A stretch of 17,440 nt of DNA from an uncultured Bacteroidales bacterium (GTDB lineage: Bacteria; Bacteroidota; Bacteroidia; Bacteroidales; Paludibacteraceae). The notes under the pieces were generated by a model. The model was not told the origin of the DNA. It did not search any database and saw only the letters and a program-made list of their open reading frames with translations. Below are positions 1 through 7,281 of this stretch, in pieces. Each line of letters opens with the position of its first letter. Within the stretch, counting starts at the first letter, position 1. The translations under genes were made by a program, and so were the position numbers. The stretch spans positions 1 through 17,440 of the forward strand of contig CAKUYO010000042.1 of NCBI GenBank assembly GCA_934716995.1, in the 5' to 3' direction.

Positions 1-87
1 CGACGAGCAAAAAACAACAAAACAACAAAAATATACGTTTTTTATGATGATACATTTGGAGATAAACATAAAAAGCATTCCTATATG

Positions 88-130
88 CAAAAAGAGGTTG
101 TCTCGGTTCTTATGAGACAACCTCTTTTTG
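88..130. terminator. Bidirectional intrinsic terminator
   Basis: A perfect 17-bp inverted repeat (88-104 pairing with 114-130) encloses a 9-base loop. The arms begin with CAAAAAGAGG and end with CCTCTTTTTG, so there is an A-tract on one side and a T-tract on the other, and it can act in both directions. On the minus strand it ends the three-gene operon above it. The TAA stop of the phosphopantetheinyl transferase gene (110-112) lies inside the loop, so the last six or so codons of that gene form one arm. Bases 1-87 are AT-rich and hold no gene I can support. They could be the tail of a plus-strand gene that converges on this terminator. Confidence 0.9.
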
Positions 131-694
131 TATAGCAATCGTATAGATATAGGTTTCTTTTTCTATGGTTTGCAGATGCGGTAGCAAAGGAACATTCAGT
201 ATTTCGTGCAGGTCGCTGATGATACCGGTACCACGCTGTTTGACTGTGGCTTCCTTCTGTGTCCACAGGCGTGTAAAGGCTATATCCGAGCGTTCCGCAG
301 CATCAATACAGGCTCTTTCGCTTTCGTTCATTGTACGGCGGATCAATGCCTCATTGGCAGAACGGATTCCCTCTATATCCACGCCTAACGGTTGCCTGTC
401 TATAGCAACCAGAATACCCTGTTTGCAATGCGAAATGGAGAATTCCACTCCAGCCCGTATATACGGTTTCCCATATTCGTTGTATGCAAAATCCGGCAGT
501 TCGTTCCCATGCAATAGTCCCTGCTTGCAAAGCAATTCCACCAGCATACAATATGATTTCAAGCATGTGTATTGCCCGAAAGTATGGGTATAGCGCAGTG
601 CCTGTTCTCTGCGCTGCGCACTTACCTGCGGAAGCAATCGCACCACTTCCTCTGCTGTACATTCCGCCATATTGTCAAACACACTATACTCCAC
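110..694 (-). CDS. 4'-phosphopantetheinyl transferase, Sfp type
   Basis: Transfers the phosphopantetheine arm of coenzyme A to a conserved serine of acyl or peptidyl carrier proteins in the cytoplasm. The 194-residue protein shows the family signature: GKPYI near 75-79, FSISHC at 85-90, GVDIEGIR at 104-111 with the Mg-binding D106 and E108, and WTQKEATVK at 144-152 with the catalytic K/E pair. The start is a GTG at 694. An ATG at 670 (residue 9) is the alternative, but the longer form resembles the start I recall for Bacteroidales homologues. It is the last gene of an operon, 4 bases after the Fsr-like transporter gene, and its C-terminus (IQKEVVS) is encoded by the terminator stem. The carrier-protein substrate cannot be told from this context. 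Confidence 0.9.
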   Translation of the reverse strand: MEYSVFDNMAECTAEEVVRLLPQVSAQRREQALRYTHTFGQYTCLKSYCMLVELLCKQGLLHGNELPDFAYNEYGKPYIRAGVEFSISHCKQGILVAIDRQPLGVDIEGIRSANEALIRRTMNESERACIDAAERSDIAFTRLWTQKEATVKQRGTGIISDLHEILNVPLLPHLQTIEKETYIYTIAIQKEVVS

Positions 695-697
695 CCT

Positions 698-718
698 GTT
701 AATTGTTAATCGTTAGTT
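698..718. repeat. 7-bp tandem repeat, three units
   Basis: On the plus strand the units are GTTAATT, GTTAATC and GTTAGTT, exactly head to tail. They overlap the end of the Fsr-like transporter gene and encode its last residues (LTINN) and its stop codon. The same type of heptad array recurs near other stop codons in this window. Confidence 0.75.
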
Positions 719-1937
719 GTTTCTGCGGATTGGGTAAAAAAGTTGCCACAATACCGAGCAATGGGAGCAACGTGCTGATATGGAAAATAAACTCTATACT
801 CGTCCTGTCGGCAAGCCAACCGAAGAACGCCGAACCTACACCGGCCAAGCCGTACATCAATCCGAAGAATAGCCCTGAAATCATACCTACCTTCTTCGGA
901 TACAAATCCGTGGCATATACCAATATGGAAGAGAACGCCGACGAGATAATCAAACCCGCCATAATGGCAAAGAATATCGTCCAGCCGAGACTCACGTACG
1001 GCAAAATCAGTGCAAAAGGTGCGGCACCGAAAATAGACCCGAGTATCACATATTTGCGCCCGAACTTATCGCCAAACACACCGCCTGCAAGCGTACCGAC
1101 CGCCATCGCTGCCAGATAGGCAAAGAGACAGTATTGCGCACTCTGTACCGACAAATCAAATTTCTCAATCAGGAAAAATGTAAAATAGTTGGTCATACAT
1201 GATGTGTAGATGTACTTGGAAAACATCAGTACCACCAATATCGTCATTGCCCCGTATTTCTTGCGCCTCGAATAATCAATAGCCGCACCTTCCATTACCT
1301 TCGGGTGCTGTTTCATATAGGTTAGTTTGGCACTGTACCACCGCCCTACCTCAAAGAGAATGACGGCGGCTATCACGGCTATCACGCCCACCCACGACAC
1401 AGCATGTTGCCCGTATGGCAGTATCAACCATGCTGCTAACAGTGGTCCGACTGCACACCCTGCATTCCCTCCCACTTGAAAAATCGACTGCGCCAGACTC
1501 TTCTTGCCGCCCGATGCCATCTGTGCCACACGTGATGCTTCGGGGTGAAAAACCGACGAACCGAGACCGAGAATGGTAACGGCAAGCACTATGAGCAGGA
1601 AACTATTGGCATACGCCAACAGTATCAGTCCGAACAGCGTCAGCCACATTCCAAACGTGAGCGAATACGGGTGCGGACGTTTGTCGGCATAGATACCCAC
1701 TATCGGCTGCACTATAGATGACGCCAATTGGAAAAAGAGTGTTATCAAGCCTATCTGTGCAAAGGTGAACCCGTAATTATCTTTTATAATCGGGTACATA
1801 GCCGGTATAACCGATTGTATGGTGTCGTTTAGAAAATGCGACACCCCCATCGTTACCAACACCACATAAACAGTACCCTCCGAGATATGTATCTCGGAGG
1901 GACTGAATAACTTGTTTTTCAGCGTCTTGACAGACAT
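699..1937 (-). CDS. MFS transporter, fosmidomycin-resistance (Fsr) like
   Basis: A 412-residue inner-membrane protein with about twelve hydrophobic segments. The N-terminal stretch around SHFLNDTIQSVIPAMYP (residues 33-49) and the following FAQIGLITLFFQLASS (residues 59-74) are typical of the Fsr group of the major facilitator superfamily, whose best-known member exports fosmidomycin. The substrate here is unknown; by analogy it would be small-molecule export. The gene starts 3 bases after the stop of the YidE-like gene and ends 4 bases before the phosphopantetheinyl transferase gene, so all three are almost certainly co-transcribed. Two oddities are visible. A perfect 26-bp palindrome encodes part of the N-terminal tail before the first membrane helix (around residues 13-21), and the last residues are encoded by a heptad repeat. 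Confidence 0.88.
   Translation of the reverse strand: MSVKTLKNKLFSPSEIHISEGTVYVVLVTMGVSHFLNDTIQSVIPAMYPIIKDNYGFTFAQIGLITLFFQLASSIVQPIVGIYADKRPHPYSLTFGMWLTLFGLILLAYANSFLLIVLAVTILGLGSSVFHPEASRVAQMASGGKKSLAQSIFQVGGNAGCAVGPLLAAWLILPYGQHAVSWVGVIAVIAAVILFEVGRWYSAKLTYMKQHPKVMEGAAIDYSRRKKYGAMTILVVLMFSKYIYTSCMTNYFTFFLIEKFDLSVQSAQYCLFAYLAAMAVGTLAGGVFGDKFGRKYVILGSIFGAAPFALILPYVSLGWTIFFAIMAGLIISSAFSSILVYATDLYPKKVGMISGLFFGLMYGLAGVGSAFFGWLADRTSIEFIFHISTLLPLLGIVATFLPNPQKQLTINN
1876..1901. repeat. Perfect 26-bp palindrome inside the Fsr-like gene
   Basis: The left arm CCCTCCGAGATA (1876-1887) is the exact reverse complement of the right arm (1890-1901), with TG between them. As RNA it would form a stem of at least 10 bp. 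It lies in frame in the coding sequence and gives the residues around PSEIHISEG in the N-terminal tail. It is far from the gene's end, so it is not a normal terminator position. Confidence 0.9.
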
Positions 1938-1940
1938 ATT

Positions 1941-3602
1941 TTATAAGAAGAACAATATCATCATTTGTCCCGTCAGCACACGCAGGAACATGGTAAGCGG
2001 ATAAACGGTAGAGTATGCTACAGCGGCACGGTCGTTGGAAGAGGTGTGCGAAGTGGCATACGCCAATGCAGGCGGGTCGGTCGTACTGCCGGCAATGAGT
2101 CCCATCAGCGTGAAATAGTCCAGTTTTAGCCACGAGCGGGCAACAATACCTACCAGCAGCAGAGGAACCATCGTGATAATCACACCATAGCCTATCCAGA
2201 CATATCCGCCGGCAAGCAGTGTCGGAATAAACGATTTTCCTGCACCGAAACCGACTGCGGCAAGGAACAGCGCAATACCCACCTCGCGAATCATCAGGTT
2301 CGCACTGCTGGTGGTATAGGTAACCACATGCATCTTCGGACCGAAATAACCTATCAGGATAGCCACAATCAGCGAACCGCCGGCAATACCGAGTTTGAAC
2401 GGCTGCGACAATCCGGGGAAAGCAATTGGTAGTGAACCGAGTGCCACACCCAGCACAATACCAAAGAAAATAGATGCCAGATTGGGTAAATCCAAACGCT
2501 TTGCCGAGTTACCGAATACTTTGGCTACTTTCTCCACTTCCACATCTTCGCCTACAACGGTCAGACGGTCACCGAGTTGAAGACGCAGATCGTGAGTGGC
2601 AAGCAGTTCAATACCTGCACGGCGAATACGCGTGATGGTAATATGGTATGCCGCACGCACGTTCAATTCACCTATACGCTTTCCGTTCAGTTCGGTTTTG
2701 GTTACTACGATATGGCGGGAAACTAAATGTGCATTTTTTATTTTCTCTTCGGCAATAGTAGTCTGTTCGCCTAACAGCAAGATACTCTTCTCGTGTGAAC
2801 GATCTACCACAATACGCACTTTGTCGCCTTGGTGCAGACGGGTATCCGCATCGGGCATTTCGTCGTGCCCGTCGGGGTGTACAAGGCGCGAAACCACAAA
2901 GTCCACATTGCAGAGTTTGCTCAGTTCTTTCACGGCAATTCCGTCCACTTGCGGATTGGTAAGCAGCATATCCAAATGCTCTATCTCCTCTTGCACACCC
3001 GTTTCTGCCTCTACACGCTTTTCCTCTTTTTCAATCTTGATATTGAAGAATAGACGGATAAGCATCATTGACACCAGAATACCGACCACACCCAACGGAT
3101 AGGCCATAGCGTATCCTGTGGCTATGTCGGGATTTGATACACCGCGCATATCGGAAAATGCCTGTTGTGCGGCACCGAGACCGGGAGTATTCGTTACTGC
3201 ACCAAACAGCACACCGGTCATCGTGGCAATGTCCACACCGGAAAGCAGGTGGATAACAAACGCTGTAACACACCCGAGCAGCACAATAGCCGTTGCCAGC
3301 AGGTTGAGTGACAAACCGCCTTTGCCGAATGAAGAGAAAAAACCGGGACCTACCTGCAAGCCTATCGAATAGACAAATAGGATAAGTCCGAAATCTTTGG
3401 CAAACGACTCCACCTGCGGGTCAAGACGCATACCGAAATGGGAGAACGCAATACCGCAGAACAAAATCCATGTTACACCCAGCGTTACGCCCTTGATCTT
3501 GAGTTTATTGCCCAAGAATACACCGCAGGCGATAGCGAGTGCCAGCACGAAAATAGAGTGTGCGATACCCGTACCGAAAAACAGACTGTAAAACCAATTC
3601 AT
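1941..3602 (-). CDS. YidE/AspT-family transporter with two TrkA-C domains
   Basis: A 553-residue inner-membrane protein of the aspartate:alanine exchanger (AspT/YidE/YbjL) family. The first ~190 residues are hydrophobic and carry GAVTNTPGLGAAQQA. A soluble middle part (about 200-370) holds two TrkA-C/RCK_C domains, seen as two similar blocks with G(I)AVKELS / GKRIGELN and GDKVRIV / GDRLTVV. A second membrane half follows with GSTTDPPALAYATS. The paired glycine/proline motifs in the two membrane halves are the family hallmark and reflect an internal duplication. The substrate is unknown in most members. It is the first gene of the operon, downstream of a clear promoter with a leader of about 50 bases, and is followed after 3 bases by the Fsr-like transporter gene. 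Confidence 0.92.
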   Translation of the reverse strand: MNWFYSLFFGTGIAHSIFVLALAIACGVFLGNKLKIKGVTLGVTWILFCGIAFSHFGMRLDPQVESFAKDFGLILFVYSIGLQVGPGFFSSFGKGGLSLNLLATAIVLLGCVTAFVIHLLSGVDIATMTGVLFGAVTNTPGLGAAQQAFSDMRGVSNPDIATGYAMAYPLGVVGILVSMMLIRLFFNIKIEKEEKRVEAETGVQEEIEHLDMLLTNPQVDGIAVKELSKLCNVDFVVSRLVHPDGHDEMPDADTRLHQGDKVRIVVDRSHEKSILLLGEQTTIAEEKIKNAHLVSRHIVVTKTELNGKRIGELNVRAAYHITITRIRRAGIELLATHDLRLQLGDRLTVVGEDVEVEKVAKVFGNSAKRLDLPNLASIFFGIVLGVALGSLPIAFPGLSQPFKLGIAGGSLIVAILIGYFGPKMHVVTYTTSSANLMIREVGIALFLAAVGFGAGKSFIPTLLAGGYVWIGYGVIITMVPLLLVGIVARSWLKLDYFTLMGLIAGSTTDPPALAYATSHTSSNDRAAVAYSTVYPLTMFLRVLTGQMMILFFL

Positions 3603-3662
3603 ATTTTAGTATAGAAATAATGACCTTTCGGGCACAGACAAAGCCCTTTCTAAAAAGGAGTA

Positions 3663-3694
3663 CAAAGGTACTGCTTTTATTTGACATACACAAA
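3663..3694 (-). promoter_or_regulatory. Bacteroidota-type promoter for the yidE-like operon
   Basis: On the minus strand TTTG (3694-3691) is followed after exactly 20 bases by TACCTTTG (3670-3663). This matches the Bacteroidota sigma-factor consensus TTTG - 19 to 21 bases - TAnnTTTG. Transcription would start near 3656, about 50 bases before the ATG at 3602. The -33 box overlaps the foot of the preceding hairpin by two bases. Confidence 0.85.
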
Positions 3695-3731
3695 TTAGGG
3701 CTGCCCTTTTCAGAGAAAGGCAGCCCTAATT
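3693..3731 (-). terminator. Hairpin at the end of the envelope operon
   Basis: A perfect 13-bp stem (3693-3705 with 3719-3731; arm AATTAGGGCTGCC) encloses a 13-base loop in which some T-A pairs could lengthen the stem. It lies 17 bases after the stop of the coiled-coil protein gene and just upstream of the next promoter, which is where a terminator belongs. There is no strong T-tract on either side, so efficiency is uncertain; it may instead be a 3'-end stabilising or partial read-through hairpin. Confidence 0.65.
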
Positions 3732-3748
3732 CATTATGCAGGTACACT

Positions 3749-4630
3749 TTATTTTTTTATTTGAAATGGCAAAGAACCGATTAAGTTGTCATCGGCAAAG
3801 AAATCCGCATTATAGAACCCTGTCGCCACCTCCATCCCGTCGGGTATTGACCAATAGAATGTACCTTGATACTCTTCGCCCGTAAACTCGAACTGTTGTG
3901 CCACGGAATATGCAATGTCCTCGCTCTCAAAATGAAACAGATGCTCCTCACTCTCTCCGAGCAGATTGCCCGACGGATCCACGATACGCACGTAGAGCGT
4001 CTTCATACCCGGTTCGCAAGTGATATTTTTTGCGATGGTATAGTCAAATTGCAGTTTGCGTATCTGGCTCACCACACGCGTCTTGCGGTCGCGTTTATTG
4101 AGTGTCGTTACCGTACAAGACGCTATCTCAAGCATGGACGCACGCGAAACGGTCTCTGTCAGTTGGTTATTGATAGAAGACAGTTGATCGTTCTGCTGCT
4201 TCACTTGTTGATTTTCTTGTCTGTATTGTTGGTTCTCCACCGTCAGACGCTGGTTGGTGGCATTGAGCGAGTCTATCTGCCGCACATAGTCCTTCATTAC
4301 GGCGCGCACCGTTGCCAGTTCCTTTTTCAGTTCGGCAATACGACGCGCATTCGTAACCTTGGTGATGCGCAGTTCCTCCAGCAAGTCCTGCACACGCTGT
4401 TGCTCCTGTGCCAAACGCTCTTGGAGAGAATCGTTCTGGATATTCATTTGCTGGTACCCGTCGAACTGGAGTGCCAAGTCTTCGTACTCGTCTTCGAGTT
4501 CCGATTTCTCGAACTCCATTTGTTCCACCATCTCATTCAGTTCCTTCTTCTGGTGAAAATTCAGGAACAACAACGCTGCAATGCCCAATACGAGCACCAC
4601 TAAAATCGGAATAATAACAGACTTTTTCAT
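3749..4630 (-). CDS. Membrane-anchored coiled-coil protein, function unknown
   Basis: A 293-residue protein that begins MKKSVIIPILVV with one hydrophobic helix (about 4-24). A long heptad-rich, Q/E/L-rich coiled coil follows (about 28-165), then a C-terminal part that looks beta-rich (about 170-293, with KTLYVRIVDPSG and TFYWSIPDG). It is probably anchored in the inner membrane with the rest in the periplasm. From memory, similar unnamed proteins occur across Bacteroidales, but I know no assigned function. The reading frame stays open up to 4732, but that extension would overlap murF by about 97 bases and lacks signal-like features. I therefore chose the ATG at 4630, five bases after the murF stop. 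It is the last gene of the envelope operon. Confidence 0.85.
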   Translation of the reverse strand: MKKSVIIPILVVLVLGIAALLFLNFHQKKELNEMVEQMEFEKSELEDEYEDLALQFDGYQQMNIQNDSLQERLAQEQQRVQDLLEELRITKVTNARRIAELKKELATVRAVMKDYVRQIDSLNATNQRLTVENQQYRQENQQVKQQNDQLSSINNQLTETVSRASMLEIASCTVTTLNKRDRKTRVVSQIRKLQFDYTIAKNITCEPGMKTLYVRIVDPSGNLLGESEEHLFHFESEDIAYSVAQQFEFTGEEYQGTFYWSIPDGMEVATGFYNADFFADDNLIGSLPFQIKK

Positions 4631-4635
4631 AGAGT

Positions 4636-5865
4636 TTATAGGTATTGTATGGCTTTTTCCATATGATTGGAGTGTGAACCTTTGAGCAGAATATGCCGTC
4701 CTTGCAAGGGATGTTTCTGCAGGTAGTCGCACAAGTCGTCAATCGTACTGAACACGGGATACGGACTCGTGGTTTGCTTGTATTCTTCGCCGACCAAGAA
4801 GACCGTTTCCGCCTTGCGTTCCGCCAGCATATTTACAATATTTTGGTGTTCCACATGTGTATAATCGCCCAACTCGCCCATCTTGCCCAAAATATAGGTG
4901 TCGCCCGTAAAAGCATTGATAGACGCTTGCATAGACGTGGGATTGGCATTGTAGGCATCTACAATCAAGTGATTATGCGCAGTCTCCATTGCCTGCGAAC
5001 GCCCGTTGCTTGGGATATAGTTGCGTATCGCCTCCAACCCCTGCTCACGGGGGATACCGAAATACTCGCCCACACACAATGCTGCCGATACATTCTCCGC
5101 ATTGTAGTTGCCCACCAGATGCATCCCCGCAGGCATTGTACCCGTGGTATAGGGGATGGTCGTCAAGTCGCCCGCCATCTTTGCCAGATAGGGATTGTCA
5201 GTGTTGCGGAATATCTTGCCCCCGTGTTCGCGAATGTAGTCGTATAGTTCCTTTTTGGTCTGCTGCACCCCCTCAAAAGAACCAAAGCCCTGCAAGTGGG
5301 CGTGCCCCACATTGGTAATCAGCCCGTAGTTCGGTTCGGCTACATTCACCAACTCGCGTATATCGCCCGGGTGTGAAGCCCCCATCTCCACGATAGCCAT
5401 CTCATGCGCACGAGTGATACTCAACAGCGTAAGCGGTACACCGATGGAATTGTTCAGGTTGCCTTGCGTATAGTATATATTGTACTTTGTGGAAAGCACC
5501 GCTGCCGTCAGTTCTTTGGTCGTTGTCTTGCCGTTGGTTCCCGTGATGCCGATAACAGGCAACCCGAGTTCACGCCGCCAGGCACGGGCAAGCGACTGCA
5601 AACCGACCACCCCTCCTTTCTCCCGCAATGCGGGAGAAAGGAGCACTACACGTGTCTCATCGTAGTCTTTGAGCAATTGGCTACAAATGTCTTCGTCGGA
5701 GACGATAACCATAGAAGCACCCTGTTCAAGGGCCTGTGCGGCAAAACGGTTGCCGTCGAAATTCTCCCCGCGAAGCGCAAAGAACACGCAACCTGCAGGC
5801 AGATTGCGTGTGTCGGTACTCACACAGAGCGAGTCCTTATTTTTTATTAGGAAGTTCCAATCCAT
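4636..5865 (-). CDS. murF: UDP-MurNAc-tripeptide--D-alanyl-D-alanine ligase MurF
   Basis: Adds D-Ala-D-Ala to UDP-MurNAc-tripeptide with ATP, the last cytoplasmic step of the peptidoglycan monomer. The 409-residue protein has the MurF N-terminal signature STDTRNLPAGCVFFALRG (16-33), the ATP-binding GTNGKTTTK (109-117), GNLNNSIGVPLTLL, EMGASHPGDI, NVGHAHLQGFG, and the MurF-specific DAYNANPTSM followed by ILGKMGELG. It is a little shorter than E. coli MurF (about 450). Its start overlaps the end of the upstream MFS gene by 29 bases, which suggests translational coupling. A perfect 31-bp palindrome encodes SPALREKGG near residues 77-85, which looks like a short insertion compared with other MurF proteins I recall; the catalytic motifs are intact. 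Confidence 0.96.
   Translation of the reverse strand: MDWNFLIKNKDSLCVSTDTRNLPAGCVFFALRGENFDGNRFAAQALEQGASMVIVSDEDICSQLLKDYDETRVVLLSPALREKGGVVGLQSLARAWRRELGLPVIGITGTNGKTTTKELTAAVLSTKYNIYYTQGNLNNSIGVPLTLLSITRAHEMAIVEMGASHPGDIRELVNVAEPNYGLITNVGHAHLQGFGSFEGVQQTKKELYDYIREHGGKIFRNTDNPYLAKMAGDLTTIPYTTGTMPAGMHLVGNYNAENVSAALCVGEYFGIPREQGLEAIRNYIPSNGRSQAMETAHNHLIVDAYNANPTSMQASINAFTGDTYILGKMGELGDYTHVEHQNIVNMLAERKAETVFLVGEEYKQTTSPYPVFSTIDDLCDYLQKHPLQGRHILLKGSHSNHMEKAIQYL
5613..5643. repeat. Perfect 31-bp palindrome inside murF
   Basis: The left arm CTCCTTTCTCCCGC (5613-5626) and the right arm (5630-5643) are exact reverse complements of 14 bp around the 3-base loop AAT. It sits in frame within the N-terminal domain of MurF, about 230 bases after the start codon, so it is not a terminator of this gene. 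It looks like a small palindromic element carried in coding sequence. Confidence 0.92.
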
Positions 5866-7270
5866 AGCCCTTCTTTTTGTCTTCTATCTTCAAGAGCAAT
5901 GAGAAAATAAAGGCGATAACGCCGAAACTAGCAAACACTATCATCGGCACAAGATACCCGCCTGTGGCTTCACGCAGTTTGCCAATCAGCAGCGGTACCA
6001 GGCAAAGTCCGATATTCTGTACCCAGAAAATCAGGCAATATGCCGAACCGAGTACTTTCTCATCGATAATCTTCGGTACAGAAGGCCACATCGATGCAGG
6101 TACAAGCGAGAAACTGACACCGAGAACCAAAATGGTAACCAAAGCCAAAGTCTTGCTCGGGAAAGCAGGCAGAACAAAGGCAAACACGCAGTGGCACATA
6201 ATCATAATAAGTGCACCAATCATCATCATTGACGCGCCTTTCCCCTTGTTGTCGATAAACGCACCGAGGAACGGTGTCAGCACCATTGCCAAAATCGGGA
6301 ACCATTTGAACAGACCTGCCGCCTCTGCATTCGAGATTTGCAGCGTCTCCTCAAGGAAGTTGGTAGCAAAACGCTGGAACGGGAAAATAGCAGAATAGTA
6401 CAGCACGCAGAGAATGGCCACTATCCAGAACATCTTCGATTTGAAGATTTGCCCGAGGTCGGAGATATGGAATTCGTCCTCGGGGTCTTTTTCCGCAGTT
6501 GCCTCGCCTATCTCTACCAACTGTTTGTCAAACTTGGTATCCATTACGTTGAAAACCAGGAAATTAATCAGTCCTATAACGAGCAGCAGAGCCGAGAAAA
6601 GCAGCGGTGCCACTACGGAGTCCGTACCATCCACAGCGAAAGCGTGGCTGATCATCGGCGAGAAAAGCATCGCAGCAAACACACCGATGCGGGCGATAGA
6701 CATCTCAAGTCCCATCGCGAGTGCCATCTCTTTGCCCTTGAACCATTTGGCAAGGATCTTGCTTACGGTAGTGCCTGCCATCTCGCATCCACACCCGAAG
6801 ATCATAAATCCGAACATCGCCACTTTGGCAGAACCGGGCATATCCGTCCACCACGAGTTGAGCCACGACACGTTGTTAGCATCGAACCAGTCGCTCAAAC
6901 CGATATATTTGATAGCGGCACCGATGACCATCAGCGAAGCGGAGAGCGTACCCGTAAAACGGACGCCCATCTTGTCCAAGATGATACCGGCAATAATCAA
7001 AAAGCCGAACACATTGAGCAGATACTCTCCGGCAGCGTATGTACCGAAATCACCTCGATCCCAGTTGTACGACGTATCAAGCAGGGACGCCAGCGGCGAA
7101 AGAATATCCACAAACATATAGGCAAAGAACATCATTGATGCCACCAAGACGAGCACCGTCCAACGCGCTACTGCCGAATCGCGCAAGGTTTGTTGCAGTT
7201 TTTCTACCACAGTTTTAGTCAATTTATAAATTTGTAAATGGGGAAATTTGTAAATGCTTTCATTACGCAT
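5837..7270 (-). CDS. MFS transporter, substrate unknown
   Basis: An inner-membrane protein of up to 477 residues with about twelve hydrophobic segments. They include WTVLVLVASMMFFAYMFVD (38-56) and the loop LDKMGVRFTG, a form of the MFS GxxxDRxGRR-type loop between helices 2 and 3. Similar unnamed MFS proteins are common in Bacteroidales; the substrate cannot be inferred. The only in-frame ATG near the start (7270) lies in a heptad repeat, and the first ~20 residues are encoded by repeated CATTTACAAATTT sequence. The real start could therefore be a later GTG or TTG just before VEKLQQ. The gene begins 9 bases after the 46-residue small gene and overlaps murF by 29 bases, so the three are probably co-translated. 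Confidence 0.88.
   Translation of the reverse strand: MRNESIYKFPHLQIYKLTKTVVEKLQQTLRDSAVARWTVLVLVASMMFFAYMFVDILSPLASLLDTSYNWDRGDFGTYAAGEYLLNVFGFLIIAGIILDKMGVRFTGTLSASLMVIGAAIKYIGLSDWFDANNVSWLNSWWTDMPGSAKVAMFGFMIFGCGCEMAGTTVSKILAKWFKGKEMALAMGLEMSIARIGVFAAMLFSPMISHAFAVDGTDSVVAPLLFSALLLVIGLINFLVFNVMDTKFDKQLVEIGEATAEKDPEDEFHISDLGQIFKSKMFWIVAILCVLYYSAIFPFQRFATNFLEETLQISNAEAAGLFKWFPILAMVLTPFLGAFIDNKGKGASMMMIGALIMIMCHCVFAFVLPAFPSKTLALVTILVLGVSFSLVPASMWPSVPKIIDEKVLGSAYCLIFWVQNIGLCLVPLLIGKLREATGGYLVPMIVFASFGVIAFIFSLLLKIEDKKKGYGLELPNKK
7221..7257. repeat. Direct repeat and palindrome at the MFS gene start
   Basis: AATTTGTAAATG occurs twice (7229-7240 and 7245-7256), and the perfect 12-bp palindrome AATTTATAAATT lies at 7221-7232. 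The block covers the first codons of the MFS gene as called from its ATG. Its low complexity suggests that this stretch is intergenic repeat read as protein rather than true N-terminus. Confidence 0.7.
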
Positions 7271-7281
7271 TATGCATTGTC
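7261..7281. repeat. 7-bp tandem repeat, three units
   Basis: The units are CATTACG, CATTATG and CATTGTC. On the minus strand each of the first two units and the third contain ATG, at 7-base steps, so an ATG is offered in all three reading frames; the middle one (7270) is in frame with the MFS gene. The array directly follows the stop of the small 46-residue gene. Its first three units are nearly identical to the array at 8157-8191. Confidence 0.8.

Noticed and set aside
1..87. Open plus-strand frames at the left edge
   Set aside because: More than one frame is open, none has recognisable residues, and the edge gives no context; left unassigned.
455..466. 12-bp perfect palindrome CCGTATATACGG in the phosphopantetheinyl transferase gene
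   Set aside because: Short enough to be expected by chance in a window of this size.
3866..4603. Long plus-strand frame (245 codons) opposite the coiled-coil gene
   Set aside because: Leu/His/Arg-rich antisense reading of a Q/E-rich coiled coil; no start context or domain.
4631..4732. N-terminal extension of the coiled-coil protein gene (34 more residues)
   Set aside because: It would overlap murF by about 97 bases; the internal ATG at 4630 directly precedes a membrane anchor and fits operon spacing.
6338..7138. Long plus-strand frame (266 codons) opposite the MFS gene
   Set aside because: Antisense shadow; charged, His-rich translation without recognisable domain, while the minus strand gives a clear membrane protein.
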